A DNA stretch of 46,523 nt from RGIG4097 sp964367645 (GTDB taxonomy: Bacteria > Bacillota > Clostridia > Christensenellales > CAG-917). The DNA lies in NCBI GenBank assembly GCA_964367645.1, contig CAYIYN010000001.1, forward strand, positions 1-46,523, in the 5' to 3' direction. Made by a program: the position numbers and the translations under genes. The notes under the pieces were generated by a model, which saw nothing but the letters and a program-made list of their open reading frames with translations, was not told the origin of the DNA and did not search any database. Below, in pieces: positions 1 to 7,834 of the stretch. Every line of letters starts with the position of its first letter. Position 1 is the first letter of the stretch.

Positions 1-74
1 ATATTATGATTTTGTAGTTATATTTAGGGAAATCGTGTCGAGAAATAAAAGACTTTGTAAAAAGACCAAAACCT

Positions 75-896
75 TCAAAAATTATGTGACAACTTAACGA
101 AATCATCAAGCGTCAGCGATTCTCCCCTAACCATCGGCGGCAGTCCCGCTGCACAAATCTTAATGTCGGCATCGACTTTGGAAAGCCCGAAAGACGCGCA
201 TAGATTATTATTCAAAGTTTTGCGCCGCATGGCAAAAGCGGAGCGCACAAGACGATGTATCAATGCTTTATTTTCGCCTTCCAATTTGTGTTCATCGATG
301 TCAATTCTGACCACCGCACTGTCCACGTTTGGAGATGGATAAAAACATTTTCTGTCGATTTTTCGGCAGATTTTTGCCTCTCCGCGGGATAAAATTGCAA
401 GCGTTATTGCCGAATATTCCGGTTTACCCGCTGTTGCCACAAGGCGGTCTGCGACTTCTCTTTGCACGGTAACGGTCAAAGAAACAACCTTTAAGTTGCT
501 CTCCAAAAAGCGCATTATGAGCGGAGTCGTTATATAATAGGGCAAATTTGCCACAACCTTAAACGCCGCATCGCCAACGATAGATTTAAACTCTTCATCG
601 GACATTTTCAGTACGTCACGAAAAATAATTTCTACGTTTTCAAAACCTTTAAGATTTTGTTCTGATACGGGCTGAAGATTTTTGTCGACTTCAAAAGAAA
701 ACACTTTCCCCGAATGCTCGGCTAAAGTCCGAGTTAGGGTGCCTGCCCCTGTGCCTATTTCAACAACCACGTCACCGGATTCTACCCCGCTGTCCGACAC
801 AATACCTTTCAGTAGATTCTCATCAAAAATAAAATTTTGACCAAGAGCCTTGTTAAAGCGGAAATTGGTGTCTTTTAGCAGCTCTGCAATTTTCAT
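75..896 (-). CDS. rsmA: 16S rRNA (adenine(1518)-N(6)/adenine(1519)-N(6))-dimethyltransferase RsmA/KsgA
   Basis: RsmA dimethylates the two adjacent adenines in the 3' terminal hairpin of 16S rRNA during late 30S assembly, using S-adenosylmethionine. The 273-residue length is normal for the family. The N-terminal GQNF (19-22), the SAM-binding loop EIGTGAG (46-52) and the catalytic NLPYY motif (117-121) are all present. The C-terminal third carries the usual helical rRNA-binding subdomain, with a PSPNVDSAVVR stretch. The ATG at 896 is preceded by an AAGGA site. It is probably the last gene of the metG-tatD-radical SAM block, a common Clostridia arrangement, although a 282-base gap separates it from the preceding gene, so it may have its own promoter. 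No clear terminator is visible in bases 1-74. Confidence 0.97.
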   Translation of the reverse strand: MKIAELLKDTNFRFNKALGQNFIFDENLLKGIVSDSGVESGDVVVEIGTGAGTLTRTLAEHSGKVFSFEVDKNLQPVSEQNLKGFENVEIIFRDVLKMSDEEFKSIVGDAAFKVVANLPYYITTPLIMRFLESNLKVVSLTVTVQREVADRLVATAGKPEYSAITLAILSRGEAKICRKIDRKCFYPSPNVDSAVVRIDIDEHKLEGENKALIHRLVRSAFAMRRKTLNNNLCASFGLSKVDADIKICAAGLPPMVRGESLTLDDFVKLSHNF

Positions 897-949
897 TTAC
901 AAAATTTTCCTTTTTGCTACCGTATATTATTATGGCTTAGACACAGATT

Positions 950-1073
950 AACTGCGTACCTGATTGGCAAAAGCCGAAGGTGCACTGAAATCGGAACGCG
1001 GTATATTCTTCGTTCCCTTTTCTATTTATACGGACTTTGTCAATTACTTTACGACTTCCACCAACTGCGTACC
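950..1073. repeat. 11-bp direct repeat flanking a 102-bp spacer between rsmA and the radical SAM gene
   Basis: The 282-base gap 897-1178 holds no convincing gene. It does hold two exact copies of AACTGCGTACC, at 950-960 and 1063-1073. Short overlapping frames exist on both strands but have neither a good ribosome site nor a recognisable product. A 6-bp inverted pair (GGAACG/CGTTCC) lies inside the spacer. It could be a small dispersed element or chance; nothing here identifies it. Confidence 0.4.
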
Positions 1074-1178
1074 GCTGTTTTCCTTCCGTATGGATTATCG
1101 TCAAATTCCCAAAATTTATGGATTGTTGCATTTTACGGCAAAAATGATGCGATAGAAATTTGCGAAAACTATTATATT

Positions 1179-1793
1179 TTAATACTCGTCGTCTTCGTGG
1201 ATAGTATCTCTCACTCTGAAATGCGCGCCGACTTCTTTTGCGATTTTGCGGCAGGCTTCGACCTCTTCTTCTCCGATAAAATCCACCACAGAAAGTGTGG
1301 TGTCAATTCCGTTTTCCACACATGCCTTTGCAAATTCCAAAATTGCGTCGTAGGCCTGTTCGCCGAATTTACTGCGGCAAATCTCTTGATATCCGGACGG
1401 AGTCGACGCGTTTAATGATATCGAAACCGCATCAATATACGGAGCGATCAACTTGGGAATGTCGTTTCTCTTGTTGATAAGCGCCGCCTGCCCGTTTGTA
1501 TTTATCCTCGTTTTGCACCCCATTCTTTTTAGATACGGCGCGACCTGGCTTAAAACAGGAAGAGCATACATCGGTTCTCCGAAACCGCAAAAGACAAGTT
1601 CTTTGTACTTTTTCAAGTTATAAGTCGAAAGGTCTTCCTTAACATCGTCAAAAGACGGCTCGCCATTTAGGCGCAAGTCGTTGTCGCCAACTCCTTTTTT
1701 GAAGTTGCGGATACAAAACTCGCAAGCATTTGAGCATCGATTGGTAAGGTTGATATAAAGGCTGTCACCAAACTCATAAACGTATGTCTTCAT
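1179..1793 (-). CDS. TatD-associated radical SAM protein
   Basis: This is a short (204-residue) radical SAM protein of the type found beside TatD nucleases (the TatD-linked rSAM family). The CxxxCxxC iron-sulphur motif is Cys20, Cys24 and Cys27 (RCSNACEFC). The SAM-binding GFGEP and the beta-strand motifs TRINTNG and VSISLNA follow in the expected order. No C-terminal auxiliary cluster cysteines are seen, so this is a minimal radical SAM core. I prefer the ATG at 1793 because GGAAAG lies seven bases upstream of it. The in-frame ATG at 1808 has no ribosome site. It follows tatD by 26 bases and is surely co-transcribed. The reaction is not known for the family; the neighbourhood suggests a housekeeping role, but this is inference. 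Confidence 0.9.
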   Translation of the reverse strand: MKTYVYEFGDSLYINLTNRCSNACEFCIRNFKKGVGDNDLRLNGEPSFDDVKEDLSTYNLKKYKELVFCGFGEPMYALPVLSQVAPYLKRMGCKTRINTNGQAALINKRNDIPKLIAPYIDAVSISLNASTPSGYQEICRSKFGEQAYDAILEFAKACVENGIDTTLSVVDFIGEEEVEACRKIAKEVGAHFRVRDTIHEDDEY

Positions 1794-1819
1794 TTTTTCA
1801 CTTTCCATTGTTTATTCTA

Positions 1820-2593
1820 TCAAAATTGCCTCTTAAACAGCGATTTTGCATTTTTAGTTGTGATTTCTTCTAGGCTTTCTCTTTCAATTTCAAGCACCTG
1901 CGACGCCTTGTCGCAGACTAGATTGACCCATTTTGGGAAGTTGGTTTGCCCGCGATACGGCACGGGAGTCATATAAGGCGCATCTGTTTCAAGCAGCAAT
2001 CTGTCTTTGGGCACGCATAAAAGCGATTTGATATTATGCGTTGCGTTGTTGAACGTTATCGCTCCTCCAAAACTGAAATAAGCGTCTAGTTTTGAAAAGA
2101 TTTTTACGTATTCGGGCGAGCCTGAGTAGCAGTGAAGCAGAACTCCGTCAGCCAGCAGATTATGGTTTTCAAACAAGATTTTTCTTGCGTCTTCATACGC
2201 CTCGCGCACATGCAAAATTACGGGTTTTCCCAATGAGTGCGCAAGTTCCAACTGTTCAATAAACACACGTTTTTGTATATCGCGCGGTGAAAAATCATAA
2301 TGATAGTCAAGACCGATTTCACCGATAGCGACAACTTTTTCGTCTATTGCCATATCGCAAAAAAGGTCGTACATTTCATTTGTGGCATCTTTACTATCGT
2401 GCGGGTGCATACCGACAGCGGCATAAACGTTGGTAAAATCACGTGCCAACTCATAGCACTTATCGGAAGACTGCTCGTCATAGCCGACGGTTATAAGCGC
2501 ACTCAAACCGTCGGAGTGCATGTCATTAACGATGCTTTCTACGCTGTTTAATAGTCTTTCGTCGCTAAGATGGCAATGAGTATCAACAAGCAT
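1820..2593 (-). CDS. tatD: TatD family metal-dependent hydrolase (DNase)
   Basis: This is a 257-residue amidohydrolase-fold protein of the TatD family, a metal-dependent 3'-5' exonuclease implicated in DNA repair and quality control. The N-terminal metal ligands are seen as DTHCHL (His6, His8), the bridging Glu lies in AIGEIGLDYHYD, later His ligands lie in PVILHVREA and LLHCYSG, and ETDAPYMTP closes the barrel. The reading frame is open for 35 codons upstream, but that part overlaps metG in another frame. The ATG at 2593 overlaps the metG stop as TAATG and has a GGTGAG site, so translational coupling is likely. metG-tatD linkage is standard in Firmicutes. Confidence 0.96.
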   Translation of the reverse strand: MLVDTHCHLSDERLLNSVESIVNDMHSDGLSALITVGYDEQSSDKCYELARDFTNVYAAVGMHPHDSKDATNEMYDLFCDMAIDEKVVAIGEIGLDYHYDFSPRDIQKRVFIEQLELAHSLGKPVILHVREAYEDARKILFENHNLLADGVLLHCYSGSPEYVKIFSKLDAYFSFGGAITFNNATHNIKSLLCVPKDRLLLETDAPYMTPVPYRGQTNFPKWVNLVCDKASQVLEIERESLEEITTKNAKSLFKRQF

Positions 2594-4524
2594 TATCTCA
2601 CCGTAGAACCGTTTTCGATTTTCTTTTCTGGTGATACCAACACAACCTCGGTATCGTTGCTGGCACAAAGGAGCATTCCTTGGCTCTCTATGCCGCAAAG
2701 CATAGCAGGTTTCAAATTTGAAACTATGACAACCGATTTGCCGACCATTTCCTCGGGAGTATAGTACTGCGCAATACCGCTTACAATAGTGCGTGTTTCC
2801 TCACCGATTTTTACAGTGGATTTAAGCAATTTTTTGGCTTTTGCTACTTTTTCGCAAGCCAAAACTTCGCCGACTTTCAGTTGAATTTTGGCAAAGTCGT
2901 CTATCGTAATCTCACCGATATCAACCACGTTTTCAACTTTAATCGGCGCCTTGCGGCTGTTATACATTGCATCCACTTTCTCCGCGATTTCTTTGCCGTC
3001 AAATCTTGCAAACAGTTTTTCGGGTGAAGATGTCACTTTTGTGCCGCTTTTTAGCAGTCCAAACTTTTCTATATCGGAATAACATCTTGCCTTTGAACCA
3101 AACATTTCAAGAGTTTTTAGAGCAGTGCTTGGCATAAACGGCTCTAAAAGCGAAGTTGCGATAACAACAGTTTCGGACAAATTGTAGAGCACCGTTGCAA
3201 GCCTGTCTTTATTCGCCTCGTCACGCGCCAGCGCCCAAGGTGCAGTTTCGTCGATATATTTGTTTGCACGGCGGAAGATTGCAAACACTTCCGTCAAAGC
3301 ATCGGCAATACGGAAACCGTCCATCTTGGCTTTGACTTTCTGATATGCGCCTGCCGCCATTACTTTTAGTTCTTCGTCAACAGGTTCGCTAACGCCTTGA
3401 TTTGACACCACACCATCGAAATACTTGTTGAGCATCGCCAGTGTGCGGCTTACCAAATTGCCGAACACGTTGGCGAGGTCGCTATTTATCGTTTCGGTGA
3501 CCAAATCCCAGTTTATTACTCCGTCATTGTCAAAAGGCATTTGCGAAAGCAGAAAATATCTGACTGCATCCACACCGTAAAACGACACCATATCGTCGGC
3601 GTATATCACGTTTCCTCGGCTCTTTGACATCTTGCCGCCGTCTTGTAACAACCACGGATGCCCAAAAACCTGTTTGGGGAGCGGGATGCCCAACGCCATC
3701 AAAAAAATAGGCCAGTAAATTGTGTGAAAACGAACTATATCTTTGCCGATAACGTGTACATTTGCCGGCCAGTATTTTGTGAACAGTTCGCCGTTTTCGC
3801 CGTCAACGTCGTAATAAATGCCTGTGATATAGTTCGAAAGTGCGTCAAGCCAGACATACACGACGTGCTTATCGTCAAAATCAACCAGTATACCCCACTT
3901 GAACGACGTGCGAGAAACGCATAGGTCTTGCAAACCGGGCTTAAGAAAGTTGTTGACCATTTCGTTTTTTCTGGACAACGGCAAAATAAAATCGGGATTG
4001 TCTTCATAATATTTGAGCAACTTGTCGGCATATTTGCTCATACGGAAGAAATACGCCTCTTCTTCTGCCAAATGCACTTCTCTGTGGCAATCCGGGCATT
4101 TCCCGTCAATAAGTTGGCTCTCCGTCCAAAAAGATTCGCAAGGCGTGCAATACCAGCCGTGATATGAGCCTTTGTAAATATCATCCTGCTCATAAAACTT
4201 TTTGAACATTTTTTGGATTTGTTTTTCGTGATACGGTTCCGTTGTGCGGATAAAGCGATCGTAGGAAGTGTCCATCAAATCCCAAATACGCTTTATCTCC
4301 GAGGCTATTTCGTCCACAAATTTTTGGGGTGTTTTTCCTGCAGCCTGCGCTTTTTGCTCTATCTTTTCACCATGTTCGTCAGTACCCGTTTGAAAAAAAA
4401 CGTCATAACCTTGTTTGCGTTTAAAGCGTGCAAGCGCGTCTGTCAAAACTATCTCGTACGTGTTGCCGATATGCGGCTTGCCCGATGTGTAAGTTATTGC
4501 GGTGGTAATATAAAACTTTTCCAT
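2593..4524 (-). CDS. metG: methionine--tRNA ligase with C-terminal tRNA-binding domain
   Basis: MetRS charges tRNA-Met with methionine. The 643-residue protein has the class I signatures HIGN (His18-Asn21) and KMSKS (298-302). A zinc knuckle with two Cys pairs (CTPC and CPDC) lies near residues 126-147. The anticodon-binding helical domain is followed by a C-terminal EMAP/Arc1p-like tRNA-binding domain (about 535-643, DDFAKIQLKVGEV). The ATG at 4524 has an AGAGG site. It heads the metG-tatD-radical SAM operon. The leader from the mapped promoter is only about 45 bases, too short for a T-box or SAM riboswitch. Confidence 0.98.
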   Translation of the reverse strand: MEKFYITTAITYTSGKPHIGNTYEIVLTDALARFKRKQGYDVFFQTGTDEHGEKIEQKAQAAGKTPQKFVDEIASEIKRIWDLMDTSYDRFIRTTEPYHEKQIQKMFKKFYEQDDIYKGSYHGWYCTPCESFWTESQLIDGKCPDCHREVHLAEEEAYFFRMSKYADKLLKYYEDNPDFILPLSRKNEMVNNFLKPGLQDLCVSRTSFKWGILVDFDDKHVVYVWLDALSNYITGIYYDVDGENGELFTKYWPANVHVIGKDIVRFHTIYWPIFLMALGIPLPKQVFGHPWLLQDGGKMSKSRGNVIYADDMVSFYGVDAVRYFLLSQMPFDNDGVINWDLVTETINSDLANVFGNLVSRTLAMLNKYFDGVVSNQGVSEPVDEELKVMAAGAYQKVKAKMDGFRIADALTEVFAIFRRANKYIDETAPWALARDEANKDRLATVLYNLSETVVIATSLLEPFMPSTALKTLEMFGSKARCYSDIEKFGLLKSGTKVTSSPEKLFARFDGKEIAEKVDAMYNSRKAPIKVENVVDIGEITIDDFAKIQLKVGEVLACEKVAKAKKLLKSTVKIGEETRTIVSGIAQYYTPEEMVGKSVVIVSNLKPAMLCGIESQGMLLCASNDTEVVLVSPEKKIENGSTVR

Positions 4525-4574
4525 AAAACCTCTTTTGGCGGCGCGAATGGAACGCCGTCATACTTGATTTAATT

Positions 4575-4603
4575 ATTATACAACCAAACGGTATGTTTGT
4601 AAA
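4575..4603 (-). promoter_or_regulatory. sigma-A type promoter of the metG operon
   Basis: Read on the minus strand, a TTTACA -35 box (4598-4603), a 17-bp spacer and a perfect TATAAT -10 box (4575-4580) lie about 50 bases upstream of the metG ATG. The match and spacing are near-consensus. Confidence 0.75.
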
Positions 4604-4647
4604 CGGAATTAAGGCATAGCCTCTCTGACGAAGACGTAAAATAGTGT

Positions 4648-5214
4648 GTGAACATAGCTTTTACCGCATTGAGTTTAATATCGCTTATTCTTCTTTTCGT
4701 GTCGTCGCCCGAAACGGCTTTTCCTGCAATGATAGAAGGAGTGCGCGGCGCAATCACACTCATTTTGAAACTGCTGGCAATATACGCGGTTTGGCTTTCC
4801 GTGCTTAAAATGATGCAAGCTACCAATCTTGACAAAAAACTCTCACGCGCTATGAGCCCCATAATCAGGCGAATTTTCAAAAACGAAAGCGAAGAGTCAT
4901 ACAGTTGGATAACCGTGAATCTTGCAAGCAATATGCTTGGTATGGGCGGCGCCAGCACACCCGCGGGCATAGAGGCTATGGCATCAATGAGTCCAATGGA
5001 AGGGGTGGCAAGCGACAATATGCTGCTTTTGCTCGTTATTAACGCCACGTCAATTCAACTTATCCCTGCGACGGTTATTGCACTTAGAGCAACGGCAGGC
5101 AGTTCAAATGCCGCGTCTATATTCTTTCCTTCATTGATTGCTTCCACCATTGCCACATTGACAGGCTGTATTCTGTGCAAGTTGTTTGCAAAAAAAGGCA
5201 AGTCTGAAAAATGA
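4648..5214 (+). CDS. spmA: spore maturation protein A (nucleoside-recognition domain membrane protein)
   Basis: This 188-residue polytopic membrane protein of the SpmA family has hydrophobic segments near residues 5-20, 35-55, 125-150 and 155-178. The central NLASNMLGMGGASTPAG segment is the family hallmark. In Bacillus, SpmA and SpmB are needed for spore core dehydration, but homologues also occur in non-sporulating Firmicutes, so the pair does not prove sporulation. The start is a GTG at 4648: an in-frame TAG at 4642-4644 rules out a longer product, and the N-terminus then matches the usual family start. No good ribosome site is seen. It overlaps spmB by four bases (ATGA). Confidence 0.93.
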   Translation: MNIAFTALSLISLILLFVSSPETAFPAMIEGVRGAITLILKLLAIYAVWLSVLKMMQATNLDKKLSRAMSPIIRRIFKNESEESYSWITVNLASNMLGMGGASTPAGIEAMASMSPMEGVASDNMLLLLVINATSIQLIPATVIALRATAGSSNAASIFFPSLIASTIATLTGCILCKLFAKKGKSEK

Positions 5215-5717
5215 GCGTTTATCTTTTGCCGATTCTAATGATAATTATGTTCGTATACTGCCTTGTCAAACGGGTGAAAGTATATGATTGTTTTTTGGAC
5301 GGAGCACGCGACAGTCTTGACCTTGTCAAAACAATTTTCCCGTATATCGCCGCAATTTATGTGTGCCTTGAATTGTTTAAGCAAAGCGGATTAAGTCACA
5401 TCGTTTCAGGCTGGCTCTCCGTGCCTTTTTCATACCTTGGAATACCGACAGAAATCACGGAACTAATACTGCTTGTGCCTATATCGGGAAACGGAACTAT
5501 TGCTCTTCTAGAACAGATTATCGAAGAGCACGGAGTGGACAGTTATCCCGCACGCTGCGCCGCTACGATTGCAGGCGCAACAGAAACAATTTTTTACATA
5601 TCGGCAGTTTATTTCTCGAAATGCAAGGTAAAAAACCTTCGTTATGCAATTCCCGTTTCTCTTTTCTCTTCGCTGTTCGGCAACGTTGTCGCATGTTTGC
5701 TCTGCAAAATAATGTAA
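5211..5717 (+). CDS. spmB: spore maturation protein B
   Basis: This 168-residue membrane protein is the partner of SpmA; the two are homologous halves of a nucleoside-recognition (gate) domain unit. It keeps the signature GNGTIALLEQIIEEHG followed by GATETIFYISAVYF, which corresponds to the conserved G(S/A)TETTFY segment of SpmB. Four hydrophobic segments are evident. Its ATG overlaps the spmA stop, so the two are translationally coupled and likely form one complex. A bidirectional terminator lies about 165 bases downstream, after a 34-bp tandem duplication. Confidence 0.93.
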   Translation: MSVYLLPILMIIMFVYCLVKRVKVYDCFLDGARDSLDLVKTIFPYIAAIYVCLELFKQSGLSHIVSGWLSVPFSYLGIPTEITELILLVPISGNGTIALLEQIIEEHGVDSYPARCAATIAGATETIFYISAVYFSKCKVKNLRYAIPVSLFSSLFGNVVACLLCKIM

Positions 5718-5730
5718 TTTTTATTATAAT

Positions 5731-5798
5731 TTTGCATGATTTGTGGCTAATAGCAATGCTGATTTTTGCATGATTTGTGGCTAATAGCAATGCTGATT
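5731..5798. repeat. perfect 34-bp tandem duplication downstream of spmB
   Basis: Two identical copies (34/34) of a unit that begins TTTGCATGATTTGTGGC lie at 5731-5764 and 5765-5798, followed by the first bases of a third. They start 13 bases after the spmB stop codon. Perfect identity suggests a recent slippage duplication. No coding role is seen. Confidence 0.9.
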
Positions 5799-5882
5799 TT
5801 TGCCTATAACGCCGATATTATTTGGGCAAATATTATACTGTTTGTGTCAAATTCTATTCTGTTTTTTTCGCACAAAAAACCA

Positions 5883-5908
5883 AAAAGCACCTTTTTCAAG
5901 GTGCTTTT
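5883..5908. terminator. bidirectional rho-independent terminator between spmB and the XRE-cupin gene
   Basis: Stem AAAAGCACC (5883-5891) pairs with GGTGCTTTT (5900-5908) around an 8-base loop. T-rich runs follow on both strands, stronger on the minus strand (TTTTTGGTTTTTT). It can end both convergent transcripts. Confidence 0.85.
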
Positions 5909-5946
5909 GCTTCGGTTTAAGACAAGAAAACTATGTGATATTTGTT

Positions 5947-6498
5947 TTACTCGTTGATAATTGTCAAGAACTTTGCGGGATTTCCACCCATTGCAAGTTG
6001 CACGTGCGAGAATGACGGGTCAAAATAAATACTGTCGCCTGTACGCAAAAAATAGTCGACGTTGTCAACGATGACTCTAAGTTCGCCTTCCAAAACATAG
6101 TTGAATTCTTGCCCGCCGTGCACCACAAGTTCAGGAGTGTCTGTGGGTGCGATGGTGACAAGCATAGGATTCATAGTCTTGTTTTTAAACTCGTTTGCAA
6201 GCGAAGTGAACGAATATCCTTCGTAGCGCTTTATGGACGCTCCTTTGCCGTCGTAGACAACAAAAACCTTGTCCTTATCGGGCAAATTGCCGGTGATTAC
6301 GTATCCCGGTTCCGTCTTCAATATGGACGCAAAGTGGTAAATAACGTTTATCGGCACTTCCTTTTCGCCGTTTTCATATTCGACATATTCTTTTTCATCA
6401 ATGGACAGAAGCGCCGCCATCTCTTTTTGGGAATAATCGGAAAAGGTTCGCAGTTCGATAAGACGTTTTGCGATGGCCAGTATGTCAGTGGTGTGCAT
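5947..6498 (-). CDS. XRE-family transcriptional regulator with C-terminal cupin domain
   Basis: This 183-residue regulator has an N-terminal helix-turn-helix of the XRE/Cro type (about residues 6-62, including YSQKEMAALLSIDEKEYVEYE) and a C-terminal cupin barrel (about 108-180, with HGGQEFNYVLEGE and RTGDSIYFDPSFSH). The architecture is that of PuuR-like regulators that sense a small molecule in the cupin pocket. The ATG at 6498 has a strong AGGAGG site. It lies 17 bases after the DUF1858 gene and is probably in the same transcript, so it may control that operon. The ligand cannot be inferred. Confidence 0.9.
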   Translation of the reverse strand: MHTTDILAIAKRLIELRTFSDYSQKEMAALLSIDEKEYVEYENGEKEVPINVIYHFASILKTEPGYVITGNLPDKDKVFVVYDGKGASIKRYEGYSFTSLANEFKNKTMNPMLVTIAPTDTPELVVHGGQEFNYVLEGELRVIVDNVDYFLRTGDSIYFDPSFSHVQLAMGGNPAKFLTIINE

Positions 6499-6515
6499 AA
6501 ACCCTCCTTCGGGCT

Positions 6516-6713
6516 TTATTTTGCCGCTTCGTTTAGTTTTGAAATCAAATCGTTGAGGTCAAGGTCGTGTACGACAGCCGCCTCTTCTATGGTTTCGTTG
6601 TGTGCGAGTGCGCAACCAAGACAATGCAGTCCGCTGTCTGTCAAAATTTTAGCAAGTTTTTCTGCATCTCCATGTTGAAGCACGTCAATTATAAGCATGT
6701 CCTTTGTTATCAT
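6516..6713 (-). CDS. DUF1858 (hybrid-cluster-protein-associated redox disulfide) domain protein
   Basis: This 65-residue single-domain protein belongs to DUF1858. The diagnostic CxxC lies at Cys31-Cys34 (GLHCLGCALA), followed by the conserved ETIEEAAVVHDLDLNDLI stretch. Family members are thought to be small redox or metal-linked proteins often found near hybrid cluster proteins, though none is visible here. A GGAGG site lies five bases upstream of the ATG at 6713. The pairing with an XRE-cupin gene suggests a redox-linked regulatory unit, which is only inference. Confidence 0.9.
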   Translation of the reverse strand: MITKDMLIIDVLQHGDAEKLAKILTDSGLHCLGCALAHNETIEEAAVVHDLDLNDLISKLNEAAK

Positions 6714-6725
6714 ATTTACCTCCGT

Positions 6726-6739
6726 GGCGGCTAGCCGCC
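6726..6739. promoter_or_regulatory. 14-bp perfect palindrome just upstream of the DUF1858 ribosome site
   Basis: GGCGGCTAGCCGCC is self-complementary and sits two bases beyond the GGAGG site of the DUF1858 gene, in the 59-base gap after the YdjG-like gene. It could be an operator or an RNA hairpin affecting translation. It lacks a T-run on the minus strand, so it is not an obvious terminator. Confidence 0.5.
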
Positions 6740-6772
6740 GATTATTATTTATTTTGTTTTTACAAATGCTTA

Positions 6773-7831
6773 CTATGTAAAAAGGTTGCTGTTTATCACG
6801 AAATACGCTATCACCGCAATAATTCCCAGTGCAAACATAATGGTAGCACCCACACGTAGCGGCGAAACGGGATAATCGCCCGTTGACACGCCGGTGCGAC
6901 CGTTTACGATAAAGCGATACATCTTCTCTCGGTACTTATATCCGCAAACCCAAAGGGGCACCAACATATAGTTGAAACGCGTATTTATAAAATGTGGGTC
7001 TACTCTTAGATAATCCACAACGTCATAGTGATATCCGCTCAAGATTCCGCTTTTTATCTGTGCAATAATCTGTTCTTTTGCTATACTGAACGAATCGTCA
7101 AGTCCCGTGTCGTAACGCTCCGAACTAAACCCCGCAAGATACTCTTTTTTGTATTCTTCAATATTTTCAATATCGAAAGGCAATATTTTGGTCATTTCCT
7201 TTTGATTAAGTTGACGGCTTGCCTCCACAACTACGTTGCAGAAATAACGATTGTAGTTGCCGCTGACCATAAACCAACGCGTGCGGCGCTCCTGATGTCG
7301 GTTCTGACCGCTGCCTACGGTGACGTAATAGTATTCGCCCAAACGTCCTTCGTATGCAGTGACAGAGTCGGTATCAAACTTAAACGATGGCACGTATACA
7401 CCGCTGAAACGGTCTGCCACAAAAGTCTTTTTTGCCTTCGTAGGCGCATAAACGCGCCTTTTTATCCACTTTTTGCCCGCTTCAAGTGCTTTTTCGCGCG
7501 AAAGGGCAAAAGGAAGAATACTGTCGGGCTTCAGCCCTAAAATATTTTCACGCTTGACAATATTTGTAGCCCCGCAAAAAGGACAAGCGGCAGCAGTTGT
7601 AAATTCTTCGAGCTCAACCTCTCCGCTGCAATTTGGGCATGTATACGTCGCTCCCCCTAAGACCACTCCCCCTGCGCTCTTTTCTTTATAGAAATCTCTT
7701 GAAAGAGTGCGGATTTTTTGGACGGTTTTTATGCTGTCACAATACGGACAACGAAGCGCACCCATATTCGGGTCGAAAATCATATCCGCACCGCAACTGG
7801 CACATTTAATTACGGATACTTCTTCCGACAT
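6773..7831 (-). CDS. zinc-ribbon membrane protein, YdjG-like
   Basis: This 352-residue protein has two N-terminal zinc ribbons (CASC...CPYC at about residues 10-31; CPNC...CPFC at about 65-86), a long soluble middle region and a single C-terminal membrane helix (about 327-347, rich in I, A and F), giving a tail-anchored topology. It starts three bases after the stop of the YdjI-like SPFH gene. B. subtilis has the same pair: YdjG and YdjI form part of a PspA (YdjF) membrane-stress complex. By analogy it may be a membrane anchor for a stress scaffold. The identification rests on architecture and gene order, not alignment. No strong ribosome site is seen, so translational coupling is likely. Confidence 0.75.
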   Translation of the reverse strand: MSEEVSVIKCASCGADMIFDPNMGALRCPYCDSIKTVQKIRTLSRDFYKEKSAGGVVLGGATYTCPNCSGEVELEEFTTAAACPFCGATNIVKRENILGLKPDSILPFALSREKALEAGKKWIKRRVYAPTKAKKTFVADRFSGVYVPSFKFDTDSVTAYEGRLGEYYYVTVGSGQNRHQERRTRWFMVSGNYNRYFCNVVVEASRQLNQKEMTKILPFDIENIEEYKKEYLAGFSSERYDTGLDDSFSIAKEQIIAQIKSGILSGYHYDVVDYLRVDPHFINTRFNYMLVPLWVCGYKYREKMYRFIVNGRTGVSTGDYPVSPLRVGATIMFALGIIAVIAYFVINSNLFT

Positions 7832-7834
7832 ATA

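Noticed and set aside
937..1155. Two opposing 63-64 codon frames between rsmA and the radical SAM gene
   Set aside because: No recognisable domain and no ribosome site; both frames span the same direct-repeat block.
4525..4574. T-box or SAM riboswitch ahead of metG
   Set aside because: The leader after the promoter is only about 45 bases, too short for either element.
4569..5048. 159-codon minus-strand frame
   Set aside because: It is antisense to spmA, whose family assignment is clear, and it covers the metG promoter.
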